Part shown: positions 1-7,283 of the stretch, one piece after another
Layout of the letters: each line of letters begins with the position of its first letter
Position numbering within the stretch: position 1 is the first letter of the stretch
NCBI RefSeq assembly: GCF_000330505.1
Contig: NW_004443536.1
Location: 312,640 to 330,769, forward strand
Direction of reading: 5' to 3'
From: Entamoeba invadens IP1
Lineage: Eukaryota > Evosea > Mastigamoebida > Endamoebidae
Length of the DNA stretch: 18,130 nucleotides
The notes under the pieces: model-generated
Database searches by the model: none
What the model was told of the DNA's origin: nothing
The model's input: only the letters and a program-made list of their open reading frames with translations
Position numbers and translations under genes: made by a program

Positions 1-36
1 GAAAATAATAAAAAGGACACCATATACACAGGAGGA

Positions 37-102
37 CGTCCTTAAACCACAAAAAACGTCCTTCGGCCCATATTCCCGTCCTTCGTCCCCATGTCCGTCC
101 TT
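37..102. repeat. Degenerate 20-bp periodic repeat with CGTCCTT core
   Basis: The heptamer CGTCCTT occurs at 37-43, 57-63, 77-83 and 96-102, so successive copies start 20, 20 and 19 bases apart. The bases between copies are only partly similar: copies 2 and 3 share a C-rich stretch and a central AT step. The first copy sits inside the 8-bp palindrome GGACGTCC (34-41). The block is much richer in C and G than the AT-rich spacer that follows. It may be the edge of a longer tandem array cut by the window start. Its function is unknown. Confidence 0.7.
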
Positions 103-453
103 TCTCTTTAATAATAATAAAAAAATTGTTTAATTTTTCTTTTTTTTATTGATACACAACAGTTGTAATATAATTTATTATATTTAATACAACATTTAAA
201 TTACCATTTCAATAATATACAGTTAATATAAAAACCATATTAATTTTAGTATCATTTGATTTTTAATTTAAAGCATTTTCATTATTAAAAAAGCATTTTA
301 GTCCGAATGGTGAATTTTCAAATAAAACGAATAAATTATAATAAAAAAACCATTTACTATTGCATATAATAGAATAAACTCAAAATCGAGTGAGTACTTT
401 ATCTAAGTCATCGATAGTCTTGAGTAAACTCAAAACTTCAAAAGAGAATTAAA
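103..453. other. AT-rich spacer upstream of the first gene
   Basis: No coding sequence is visible here. Close to the gene, the 11-mer TAAACTCAAAA appears twice (375-385 and 425-435, 50 bp apart). Short ACTC/GAGT inverted pairs surround both copies. The second copy runs into an initiator-like AAACTTCAAAA just before the start codon. Most of the rest is low-complexity A/T sequence. Confidence 0.5.
433..443 (+). promoter_or_regulatory. Initiator-like element of the first gene
   Basis: AAACTTCAAAA lies about 10 bases before the ATG at 454. The same 9-11-mer sits just before the starts of the proteasome alpha7, riboflavin kinase and 742-residue genes in this window. It resembles the published Entamoeba initiator consensus (AAAAATTCA). 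Calling it the transcription start site is inference. Confidence 0.45.
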
Positions 454-1260
454 ATGGAAACTAAAACAAGTTTATTATGCAGCTCACACACAAAAGCAAA
501 CAACAAAACATATAAATACCTTCATTGTTGTGAATATGAGTTAGTCCGTCGTTTAGGGTGGGTGATAGAGATTGCACAAAAACAGCGTCGGTCCCAACCA
601 CAATCGGGGTGTTTAAATTATTATCGAGTTACTCAAATTAGTGATTCCCAAGGGGTTATCCTATACGATGAAAACACTATGACACTCACACAAGACGTCT
701 TAATTTCAATAAATCCAATAGATGACCAGACTCGAGTGTTCTATAGGCATCGCAAGTGTGATAAATACAACATCGCCGGATTATTAAAGTTAATGAACGA
801 GCCTTTACGTGTCGCGAACTCCGGTCAGAAAGTGATCGCCACAAAGCGGTCAGCAGTGAACATCTCTCGCGAGAGACTCAACTGGATTGTAGTAGGAGAG
901 AGTCAACGAAAGGCGTATAAGGATGACATCAACGTGATTGGGGAGAAGTTGTATAAATACATCAGTGACATATTCACCGGCCCCACCTCGCCAAAGAAAA
1001 TTATATTAGTGAGAGACGAGAATGTTGTCGTGGATATAAAAGACCAGACAACTCTTATAAAGTTGTGTGATTTAGAAAGTTACTTCGGCGAGAAAGTCGG
1101 TCTGGAGACTTTGAAGTTTGAGAAGAGTGTGACAGAAATCGCTACACAAAGTACGTCGTCTGTGGTGTCTAATGGACCATCAGAAATTGAGTCTAAAACA
1201 CATAATATGGAGATCGATTCACTGACAGAAGATGAGTTGAGTATTACTCAAATAGAATAA
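454..1260 (+). CDS. Hypothetical protein, 268 residues, family not recognised
   Basis: This is a clean single-exon reading frame, more GC-rich than its flanks, starting at ATG 454 after an initiator-like element. I do not recognise a family. The protein looks soluble, with no signal peptide or membrane segment. Residues 20-100 are a mixed, Tyr/Arg-rich region containing C25-C26 and basic patches (QKQRRSQ). The middle (about 100-215) has alternating hydrophobic strands and helices suggesting a folded domain. The last 40 residues are Ser/Thr/Glu-rich and acidic, probably disordered. The basic N-terminal part with an acidic tail would suit a nucleic-acid-binding or regulatory protein, but that is a guess from composition only. 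The reading frame itself is credible from its composition and length; its function is unknown. Confidence 0.75.
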   Translation: METKTSLLCSSHTKANNKTYKYLHCCEYELVRRLGWVIEIAQKQRRSQPQSGCLNYYRVTQISDSQGVILYDENTMTLTQDVLISINPIDDQTRVFYRHRKCDKYNIAGLLKLMNEPLRVANSGQKVIATKRSAVNISRERLNWIVVGESQRKAYKDDINVIGEKLYKYISDIFTGPTSPKKIILVRDENVVVDIKDQTTLIKLCDLESYFGEKVGLETLKFEKSVTEIATQSTSSVVSNGPSEIESKTHNMEIDSLTEDELSITQIE

Positions 1261-1383
1261 TTGAAACCATTGTTATTAATTTAAATAGTAAAGAATATTA
1301 TTTTTAAATAGTAAAAAATATTTTTCAAGTGAAATACTTCAAAAAGAATTGCACTTGTTATTTATAATAATTGTTCGAAAAAT

Positions 1384-1388
1384 AAAAA
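1384..1388 (-). terminator. Pol III terminator of tRNA-Gly
   Basis: A run of five T residues on the minus strand directly abuts the 3' end of the tRNA. This is the standard RNA polymerase III termination signal. Confidence 0.8.
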
Positions 1389-1459
1389 TGCACTAACCGG
1401 GACTCGAACCCGGATCTCCACCTTGGGAGGGTGAAATTCTGCCCTTAGACCATTAGTGC
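1389..1459 (-). tRNA. tRNA-Gly (anticodon CCC)
   Basis: On the minus strand the 7-bp acceptor stem GCACTAA (1459-1453) pairs perfectly with TTAGTGC (1396-1390), followed by discriminator A at 1389. The T arm is CCGGG-TTCGAGT-CCCGG with the usual TTCGA loop. The anticodon arm has CACC pairing with GGTG around the loop CTCCCAA, which places CCC at positions 34-36, reading GGG glycine codons. The D arm is short (TCT/AGA), as in eukaryotic tRNA-Gly. There is no intron. The gene is immediately followed by TTTTT (1388-1384), a polymerase III stop. It stands alone between two protein genes. Confidence 0.95.
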
Positions 1460-1634
1460 TTGCTTATAAATGTTTTCATTCCATCCTATAAATAATCTCA
1501 TTTCAATGACAAATTTCTAGTATTTAATAATTAAAAAACTATTAAAAATACTTATAATCTGATTGAAAATTAAATAATCTTCTCACAAAAAAGAAAAAGT
1601 AAATATTAACTCATATAACACTCAATACAACGTC

Positions 1635-1736
1635 ATGCCAAAGTCAAACATCAAAGGAGGAGCACGTGGAAAAGACACATCCAAATATGGTTCTCCAACC
1701 ACAAAGAAAGACGTACCGCCACCACCCAAAAAGTAA
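1635..1736 (+). CDS. Small basic protein, 33 residues, unknown
   Basis: An ATG at 1635 opens 33 codons ending in TAA at 1734-1736. The stretch is clearly richer in G and C than the nearly pure A/T sequence on both sides. The predicted peptide is very basic. It begins MPKSNIKGGARGKD, has a Tyr-Gly-Ser-Pro turn in the middle and ends in four prolines and two lysines. There is no GTTTGT donor inside, so it looks like a complete one-exon gene and not an exon. I recognise no family. It would be too short for most gene callers. An internal exon or an RNA gene cannot be excluded. The stop is followed by a short AT spacer and the 1782-1818 palindrome. Confidence 0.5.
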   Translation: MPKSNIKGGARGKDTSKYGSPTTKKDVPPPPKK

Positions 1737-1781
1737 TCTAATCATTTCTATGTGAAATTAAAAAACAAAACTAATAACATT

Positions 1782-1818
1782 ATTAACTATTACACAATTT
1801 AATTGTGTAATAGTTAAT
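1782..1818. repeat. Perfect palindrome (18-bp arms, 1-base centre)
   Basis: Bases 1782-1799 (starting ATTAACTATT) are exactly reverse-complementary to 1801-1818, centred on T1800. The structure lies between the end of the 33-codon ORF (+) and the end of the proteasome gene (-), that is, between two convergent 3' ends. It could form a strong RNA hairpin in either transcript, or it could be a remnant of a small inverted-repeat transposon. Neither is shown. Confidence 0.85.
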
Positions 1819-1928
1819 CATAATCAATAATATTAATAATATTAATTATTTATTATAATATTAGAATAAATATAATATTTAATACTTTATTCCAATACGT
1901 CAAAAGTGAACTTAAAAATCCAAGTGAA

Positions 1929-2899
1929 TTAGTTCTTGACTTCCTCCTCCATCTTTTTCTCCCCGAACTCAGCAAGGATCTTTTCCTTTTGTTCTTGCGA
2001 CACTCTTTTAACGACATGTTTAGTCTCGTCAGAGACCCAGCACAAGTCCAATACATATGGTTTGTCCTTCCACTCTCCATGGCACAAATCGAGTATTTTC
2101 ACTATTTTCGCAATAGCTTCTTTGCATGTGATCTGACTGAAATTGATTTTCTCAAGCTCGTTCTTACAGATTTGTTTCCCCTTTCCAATCCCATTAGCCA
2201 TGTATCCCTATTCATTAGTCTCTCGTACTCAACAATGAACTATAAATATAGTATGTCTATAGTATATATAGTTATATACTATACATACCATACATATACT
2301 ATATAATGCATCTCTCTAGTAGATACTAGATACATACTATAGAGATACTATATGTATAGTACAACAAACGTAAGTGGTGCCGGACGGCTCTATATAATGC
2401 AAAGAATAGCCGCGATGGTCGTATCCCCCAACTAATAATGAACAGCCGAAAGGCCTTAAAGAAGAATATAAAGTGTAGTTCTGCATATGCATTGCGACCT
2501 TCTCGGCTAAGGTCTTCACGGGGATCTCCATCCCATAATTGTCTTTAAAGGCCTCTGCCTCTTCGGAAGCTTTCTTTGCTAATTTTCGAGCGTCGGGGAG
2601 AAACCCGGCACACGTGACGGCGATGTGTGTTCCGATGTAGAAAATCCGCTTGTTGGAGGACTCTTTGATCATCTTCGATATGATTAACTTCTCGACACCA
2701 AATACAACCCCATCGACACATTTAATGGCTACACTTGTTCTAATTGGTGAATAGAAGTATATCTTCCTTTAATTCAAAGGTAAAAAGTAACAAACGCGGA
2801 GTTCTCGACAGCTTTTGTAGCGTAATCGATTTGAAAAACCTTCCCTTCGGGAGAAAACGTCGAACAGGAGTCATCATATCCAGAACCAATTGAACTCAT
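1929..2899 (-). CDS. 20S proteasome subunit alpha7 (PSMA3-type), three exons
   Basis: This is a structural subunit of the outer alpha ring of the 20S proteasome core, which degrades proteins in cytosol and nucleus. Exons on the minus strand are 2899-2796, 2739-2370 and 2207-1929. Introns are 2795-2740 (56 nt, GTTTGTTA...TTAG) and 2369-2208 (162 nt, GTTTGTTG...ATAG). The joined frame gives 250 residues, against about 255 for animal PSMA3. Exon 1 carries the alpha-subunit N-terminal signature ([20 protein letters not shown]). Exon 2 has [24 protein letters not shown] and [11 protein letters not shown]; exon 3 has ANGIGKGKQ. An acidic, lysine-rich C-tail ([11 protein letters not shown]) is typical of alpha7, and the spacing of PSMA3 motifs is kept across both junctions. 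AAACTTCAA at 2930-2922 precedes the start by 22 bases. Confidence 0.95.
2208..2369 (-). other. Intron 2 of the alpha7 gene, rich in TATAG hairpins
   Basis: The intron is flanked by a GTTTGTT donor and a TAG acceptor, giving a phase-0 join that restores the conserved Tyr-Gly context. It is about three times longer than the other intron of this gene. It is packed with ACTATA/TATAGT repeats. The arms at about 2251-2268 and 2273-2288 (GTATG...TATATA and its complement) pair with only one bulged base, and further partial inverted repeats lie at 2320-2360. Confidence 0.8.
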
Positions 2900-2921
2900 C
2901 TCTCTCTGAAATCAAGTTCTC

Positions 2922-2930
2922 TTGAAGTTT
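2922..2930 (-). promoter_or_regulatory. Initiator-like element of proteasome alpha7
   Basis: AAACTTCAA on the minus strand lies 22 bases upstream of the ATG and matches the motif before several other starts in this window. Its role as initiator is inferred from position and from resemblance to the Entamoeba initiator. Confidence 0.4.
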
Positions 2931-3311
2931 TTGTTTTTTTCACTTTTTTCATCATTTTTTTGAGATTCTGAAAATTGTTTTTGAGGGGTTCGGTCAATTT
3001 TTTTTGTATTTTAAAAAAAAAGAATGAAAAAATAAAACTATAACAGTTATTATTAATTTACTAGTGTGGTTATGTTAATTGGGTTATTTCATGTATTAGT
3101 AATATATAATTTTTTTACTATTTTTTTAAAATTGAGTATATTTTTGTATTAGTTGAATAGTATATTCTTTACTATACATTAACTATATTCTAATAATAAA
3201 CTAAATAAATAGATATAGTTTTACCTACCTTTACTTTACACAATAATTAAAAATTAATAATACTTAATAAAAGAATAGTAAAAGCATTTCAAAGTAAAAA
3301 AACACGGAAAA
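2931..3311. other. Divergent promoter spacer between alpha7 and RPF2 genes
   Basis: Very AT-rich sequence with long T runs at its left and TAATA-type repeats further right. I see no coding sequence, RNA gene or clear palindrome. It must hold the promoters of both divergent genes. Confidence 0.5.
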
Positions 3312-3320
3312 GAATTCAAA
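3312..3320 (+). promoter_or_regulatory. Initiator-like element of the RPF2 gene
   Basis: GAATTCAAA sits 17 bases before the ATG at 3338, close to the Entamoeba initiator consensus AAAAATTCA. The assignment is inference. Confidence 0.4.
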
Positions 3321-3337
3321 CTAGAAACAAACCTACA

Positions 3338-4246
3338 ATGCCAAGCAAGACTAAGCCAACCGAGAAAAAGAAGTCGTTCCACAAGAAAAAGGGGTGGAAG
3401 CGTCTCGCAGAGCGAGAACCGAAGGTGAAAGAGAATCCAAAGACAGCGATCTTTATGAAAGGGCGGAAGACCACACAGTTACTTACGGAGGCTATGGATG
3501 ACTTAGGGTTCTACAAGAAACCCTACCTCAAGAAATTCAATCATAAGCATGAGATACAGCCGTTTGACGATGAGACACCTATTGAAGTGTATAGCAAAGG
3601 ACAAGATGCGTCATTAACGTTATTTGGGAATTCGACGAAAAAGCGACCGAATTGTTTAACGTTTATTCGCTGTTATGATCATAGGGTTTTGGATATGATA
3701 GAGTTAAAAATAGAAGAGTATACCCCAATTCGTGAATTTAAAGGGGAAAAGCCACCTACATGTCCCCGTGTTCTTTTTAGTTTTGTTGGCTCTGCTTTTG
3801 AGACCGACGAACAATTTAAAATGTTTAAGAACATTATAGTTGATTTCTACAAAAACGACCAACATGACAAATTTAACGTCGAAGAAATAACTACAGTTAT
3901 GGCTTTCTCCGTCGTCGACGGAAAAATATTGATGAGTGTGTACCACGTCACAGTCGATAATAATTTGCCGGTGTATAACGAAGTCGGGCCAAGATTCGTT
4001 TTTGCTCCAGAACGAAATTACTTTGCCGCAAACGATTTGAGAGAAGAAGCCATGCAAATCCCTCCACAATTGGCTAAACCAAAGAAAAAGAAAAATGTCA
4101 CTAAAGATATGTTCGGTCAAGTCATCGGAAAGGTACACGCACAAACTGAAGACTTGAGCCAATTGGCAAAGAAAATCAGATTACCCAAAGCTCTTAGACA
4201 AGAAAAGAAAGACAAAAAAGAAAAAAAACTCACAAGAAAAGAGTAA
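3338..4246 (+). CDS. RPF2: Ribosome production factor 2 homologue (Brix domain)
   Basis: Rpf2 works in the nucleolus with Rrs1 to bring 5S RNA and its ribosomal proteins L5 and L11 into the pre-60S ribosome. The 302-residue protein has a Lys-rich start, the conserved EREPKVKENPKTAIFMKG segment (about 25-42) and a Brix domain over roughly residues 33-235. Family landmarks include KKPYLKKF, PFDDETPIEVYSKGQDAS, LTLFGNSTKKRPNCLTF and RCYDHRVLDMIEL, which closely follow yeast and human Rpf2. The tail after about 245 is a run of Lys-rich blocks typical of nucleolar proteins. Length is close to the family norm of about 300-345. The reading frame is uninterrupted and starts at the first ATG after an initiator-like GAATTCAAA. 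Confidence 0.95.
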   Translation: MPSKTKPTEKKKSFHKKKGWKRLAEREPKVKENPKTAIFMKGRKTTQLLTEAMDDLGFYKKPYLKKFNHKHEIQPFDDETPIEVYSKGQDASLTLFGNSTKKRPNCLTFIRCYDHRVLDMIELKIEEYTPIREFKGEKPPTCPRVLFSFVGSAFETDEQFKMFKNIIVDFYKNDQHDKFNVEEITTVMAFSVVDGKILMSVYHVTVDNNLPVYNEVGPRFVFAPERNYFAANDLREEAMQIPPQLAKPKKKKNVTKDMFGQVIGKVHAQTEDLSQLAKKIRLPKALRQEKKDKKEKKLTRKE

Positions 4247-4921
4247 GTGATTGTTATGGTTTTATGTATGGTTTAATACTAATAATTCTTACTCACCTCG
4301 CCTGTATTATTATAATATGGTTTTTTAATTATAACACTTGGTTTGTTGAAAAAGAGTAATAAACTATTAAATTAAAATGTTTTTATTATTAACATTTATT
4401 ATAAAAAATTGTGCAATGAAAAAAAAACTTGAATATTTCTCAAAATCTCGATTAATTGACTGTTTTAATTATAATTTATAATTAAAATATTAATAAAACG
4501 TCGTTGTAATTATTCATTCGAATAAACTCTGATAATAGAAATAAAACAAGTATTAATATTGGACAAAAACTAAACCATATATATATTAGTAATAAACTAT
4601 TATAATACAGTAAATTATTCATAAAAACGAATAAAAAGAAATAATTTGTATAAAAAGAACTAAAAAATACCACAACACCATTCTTTTTTTGTGTTTGTTT
4701 TTATTGATTATAATTCAATATAATTAGTATAATTAAATTATAGTTTGAATAATTAAATAAACAATACGAGAATAATTCAATATGGTTTTTCAAAAAATTG
4801 CAAATCCCGTTATTTTGAAAGAAACAACCGCAAAATAAATTATGGTATTCAATCTAACAACATTTTTAGAAAAATTTCATTTTTTTAAACTGAATTTTTG
4901 CGAATCCAAAAAACTTTAGTT
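4247..4921. other. Long AT-rich spacer
   Basis: This is the 3' flank of RPF2 and the promoter region of the RhoGAP gene. It is nearly all A/T with short direct repeats of TTATTA and ATAATT. I see no credible ORF, RNA gene or mobile-element end. The sequence GAATTTTTGCGAATCC just before the next start may contain the initiator, but it matches the consensus poorly. Confidence 0.5.
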
Positions 4922-6169
4922 ATGTCAACGGCTCCAAAGAATTTGTTTTTTCTGAAAGGGAAGCGTTTAGTTGAAGTTGAAGTCAAAATTATTTCTGTAC
5001 CCGGGGAGACCCGTCTAATAGGAGGGAAACTTTGTGATATAGATTTGAACAACTCTGTGTTGAGTTTAAATGTCAAAAATCTGAACCTTTCTACGGACGA
5101 TCTTAAGTTGTCATTTTCGTTGTTTTACAATGATGAGTTCGTTTTTGTTGGCAAAACGAAAGAGGAGACGTCATATTGGCTTCAATTAATCGGTGAGACG
5201 ACACACAATTACGGGGTTTTTGGCTATCCTTTATCTATAGTAGTAAAAAAATCTAAATGGATAGTACCGAATTGTATATACCGATGTGTGGAATACTTAA
5301 AGAAACATGGGAAAAATTGTGAAGGGTTATTTAGGAAAAATGGAGCAATCAAAGAATTGGAAAAGTTAAAAAAAGACGTGGAAAGTGATGAAGATTTTTT
5401 TATAAAAGAAGGCACCGACACCATATTAATCGGGAACTTCCTCAAATTTTATTTAAATAGTATGATCGAACCCGTTGTTCCGTTCAACCAATCTCGGAGA
5501 TTTTTTGAAATCCACAAAACGAAAGACCCAAAGAAAGTGATTGACGAACTACCGGTCGATTCTCAAAACTCGTTATGGTTCTTAACTGTGTTTTTAAGAG
5601 AAATTTCTGAGCAGAACGAGATCAACAAAATGACAACACGAAATATTTCCACGTGTTTTGCACTTGCAATATGCCGGCCTGTCGATCAAAGCGATAAGGA
5701 ATTTTACAAAGTTGTCATAGACGCGTTCGAATATGTTTTGGATAACACAGACGCACTTTTCACTGACGTCGTTGCGAGAAATCTTAAAAATCTTGGTAAT
5801 CTTGATATTCCTCAATATCCAGCTTTCAACCCCCTCGTCATTTTTCCGCTTTCCGTCATTTTATCAACAAATCAAGTTCGTCTCGGTCTTCCAAAACGAA
5901 AGAAGGTTGGAAAGGACTACGAATCACACACCTTCGAGAAAAAAGAAATTTCAAAGGAAAGTTCTAAGGAACAATCCAAGGAGTCATCAAAGAACCCACG
6001 TCAGCGAATGAAACTTGGGAGATCGCTCTCACTTTTGTGGGGAAGTTCAAAGGATAATCCGAAAAAGTCACAATCTCCTCTTATCAAAAGTGATGTTTCG
6101 TCTAATCTCCCAATGTCAGCTATTCAAACACCCAGAAATAACGGAATAAGCCCTTTATTAGACCAATGA
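4922..6169 (+). CDS. RhoGAP protein with N-terminal PH-like region
   Basis: GTPase-activating protein for Rho/Rac GTPases, which control actin, motility and phagocytosis in amoebae. The ATG at 4922 is used; the open frame reaches slightly further upstream but without an ATG. The product is 415 residues. Residues about 1-92 are beta-rich and end in a helix with a Trp (SYWLQLI), as in PH domains. The RhoGAP domain covers about 98-280: FGYPLS, then GLFRKNG with the arginine finger R138, then LKFYLNSMIEPVVP, then NKMTTRNISTCFALAICRP. This matches the family's catalytic Arg, central helix and Asn-containing helix. The last 110 residues are Ser/Lys-rich and probably disordered, with repeated SKESSKE-like units and SP/TP sites, so phosphorylation is likely. 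There is no intron. Substrate choice among Rho/Rac members cannot be read from the sequence. Confidence 0.9.
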   Translation: MSTAPKNLFFLKGKRLVEVEVKIISVPGETRLIGGKLCDIDLNNSVLSLNVKNLNLSTDDLKLSFSLFYNDEFVFVGKTKEETSYWLQLIGETTHNYGVFGYPLSIVVKKSKWIVPNCIYRCVEYLKKHGKNCEGLFRKNGAIKELEKLKKDVESDEDFFIKEGTDTILIGNFLKFYLNSMIEPVVPFNQSRRFFEIHKTKDPKKVIDELPVDSQNSLWFLTVFLREISEQNEINKMTTRNISTCFALAICRPVDQSDKEFYKVVIDAFEYVLDNTDALFTDVVARNLKNLGNLDIPQYPAFNPLVIFPLSVILSTNQVRLGLPKRKKVGKDYESHTFEKKEISKESSKEQSKESSKNPRQRMKLGRSLSLLWGSSKDNPKKSQSPLIKSDVSSNLPMSAIQTPRNNGISPLLDQ

Positions 6170-6485
6170 GTGTGTAAAAGTCATTGAAATCATTCATTTC
6201 ATTTTATGGTTTAGTTTTAATTTATTTATAGTTTAAGTATGACAATATTTCCTTTTTTTTCAATAATATAATTGTTAATAATATAATCAAAATCAATAAT
6301 TATGTCAAAATAATAGTTTTATTATTATTTAATATTGTTTTTGAAAACTCGAACTTTGTTGAGTTTTTTAATTTACAAAATTTAAATAGTTTTTCATTTA
6401 CTCTATGATAGTTATATCAATAATATTTTGAAGTAATTTAAAAAATTGTAAAAACAGTTTAATTAATTATATTATAATTCAAAAT
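6170..6485. other. AT-rich spacer after the RhoGAP gene
   Basis: Low-complexity A/T sequence with short TAATA/ATTAAT repeats. No gene or clear signal is visible apart from the ATTCAAAA directly before the ATG at 6486. Confidence 0.45.
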
Positions 6486-6674
6486 ATGGAAAAAATGAAA
6501 ATAAACGAGATTTTTTTGGTGGAATGGAAGTATTTAAAAGACCACTATTTGTCGTATAAATTGTTGTTGTTTTTCATTGTATGTAATGGAGTGAAGATGC
6601 CACTGTCTTTACTTCAATGTTTCTCTTACTTCTACATCATGCAACCGTCTTGCTTATACTATTTTCGTGAATAA
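6486..6674 (+). CDS. Doubtful small ORF, 62 residues, hydrophobic
   Basis: The frame starts at ATG 6486 right after ATTCAAAA, which resembles the Entamoeba initiator. Its second half is richer in G and C than the spacer on its left. The predicted protein has a basic start (MEKMKINE), then hydrophobic stretches around residues 25-33 and 38-60 rich in Leu, Phe, Tyr and Cys, suggesting one or two membrane segments. I recognise no family. It ends 82 bases before riboflavin kinase, so it might instead be part of that gene's leader. The call rests only on composition and position. Confidence 0.3.
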   Translation: MEKMKINEIFLVEWKYLKDHYLSYKLLLFFIVCNGVKMPLSLLQCFSYFYIMQPSCLYYFRE

Positions 6675-6724
6675 GAGAATAGTAATTATATATTATTACT
6701 TCAAATCATAAAATGAACCAAAAG

Positions 6725-6735
6725 AAACTTCAAAA
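6725..6735 (+). promoter_or_regulatory. Initiator-like element of riboflavin kinase
   Basis: AAACTTCAAAA lies 21 bases before the ATG at 6757 and is identical to the 11-mer at 433-443 before the first gene. This supports 6757 as the start with a very short leader. Confidence 0.45.
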
Positions 6736-6756
6736 CAACAGAGACTGTGATCTCTA

Positions 6757-7182
6757 ATGAACGACAATGTTATCATGAAGTTACAAGGAACGATCGTGAA
6801 AGGGTTTCAACGGGGGCGTCTTCTTGGGTATCCCACTGCAAATATATTTCCTACTTCCGTACCAGATGTCGGTGTTTATTATGGACAAATCTTTTTGTTA
6901 GACAACGTCTATCACTGTGCCATTTCCGTTGGAAAAAACCCGACTTTTGCATTAAAAAAGACGGTAGTCGAGATCCATGTTTTCAAGGACTTCAAAGGCG
7001 AAGAATTCTATGGCGAATATGTGAAAGTATTTATATTACAATATCTCAGGCCCATGAAAAAAGTCGACTCCATTGAAGGTCTCAAGAAGATGATATCCAA
7101 CGACTGTGAGTTAATTATGTCCAGAATTATTCCCGACACCCCCCTTTTCAAGAAGACTGATTTTGATTGGAATGTTAATTAA
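6757..7182 (+). CDS. Riboflavin kinase (flavokinase)
   Basis: This enzyme phosphorylates riboflavin with ATP to make FMN, the first step from vitamin B2 to FMN and FAD, in the cytosol. The protein is 141 residues, close to the roughly 150 of stand-alone eukaryotic flavokinases, with no FAD synthetase domain attached. The motifs are complete: GRLLGYPTAN at 20-29 (nucleotide/Mg site, Thr27 and Asn29), GVYYG at 39-43, SVGKNPTF at 57-64, and EIHVF with the putative catalytic Glu72, followed by F-x-G-E-E-F-Y-G-E. The C-terminal helix (LRPMKKVDSIEGLKKMI) is also typical. There is one exon. An initiator-like AAACTTCAAAA lies just upstream. The gene converges with the 742-residue minus-strand gene. 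Confidence 0.95.
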   Translation: MNDNVIMKLQGTIVKGFQRGRLLGYPTANIFPTSVPDVGVYYGQIFLLDNVYHCAISVGKNPTFALKKTVVEIHVFKDFKGEEFYGEYVKVFILQYLRPMKKVDSIEGLKKMISNDCELIMSRIIPDTPLFKKTDFDWNVN

Positions 7183-7283
7183 TAATTAATTAAATAATTA
7201 ATAACATTTCAATCGTTTTTTTATTATTCTGAAAACTATTAGAATTTCATTGGTAATAACATTTTGAATAACAAATTTGTCAA

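Noticed and set aside
3704..4162. 152-codon minus-strand frame inside the RPF2 gene
   Set aside because: Antisense shadow: the plus strand carries a clearly conserved Brix protein over the same bases.
4898..4921. Earlier start for the RhoGAP gene
   Set aside because: The upstream extension begins at TTG, and the first ATG in frame is 4922.
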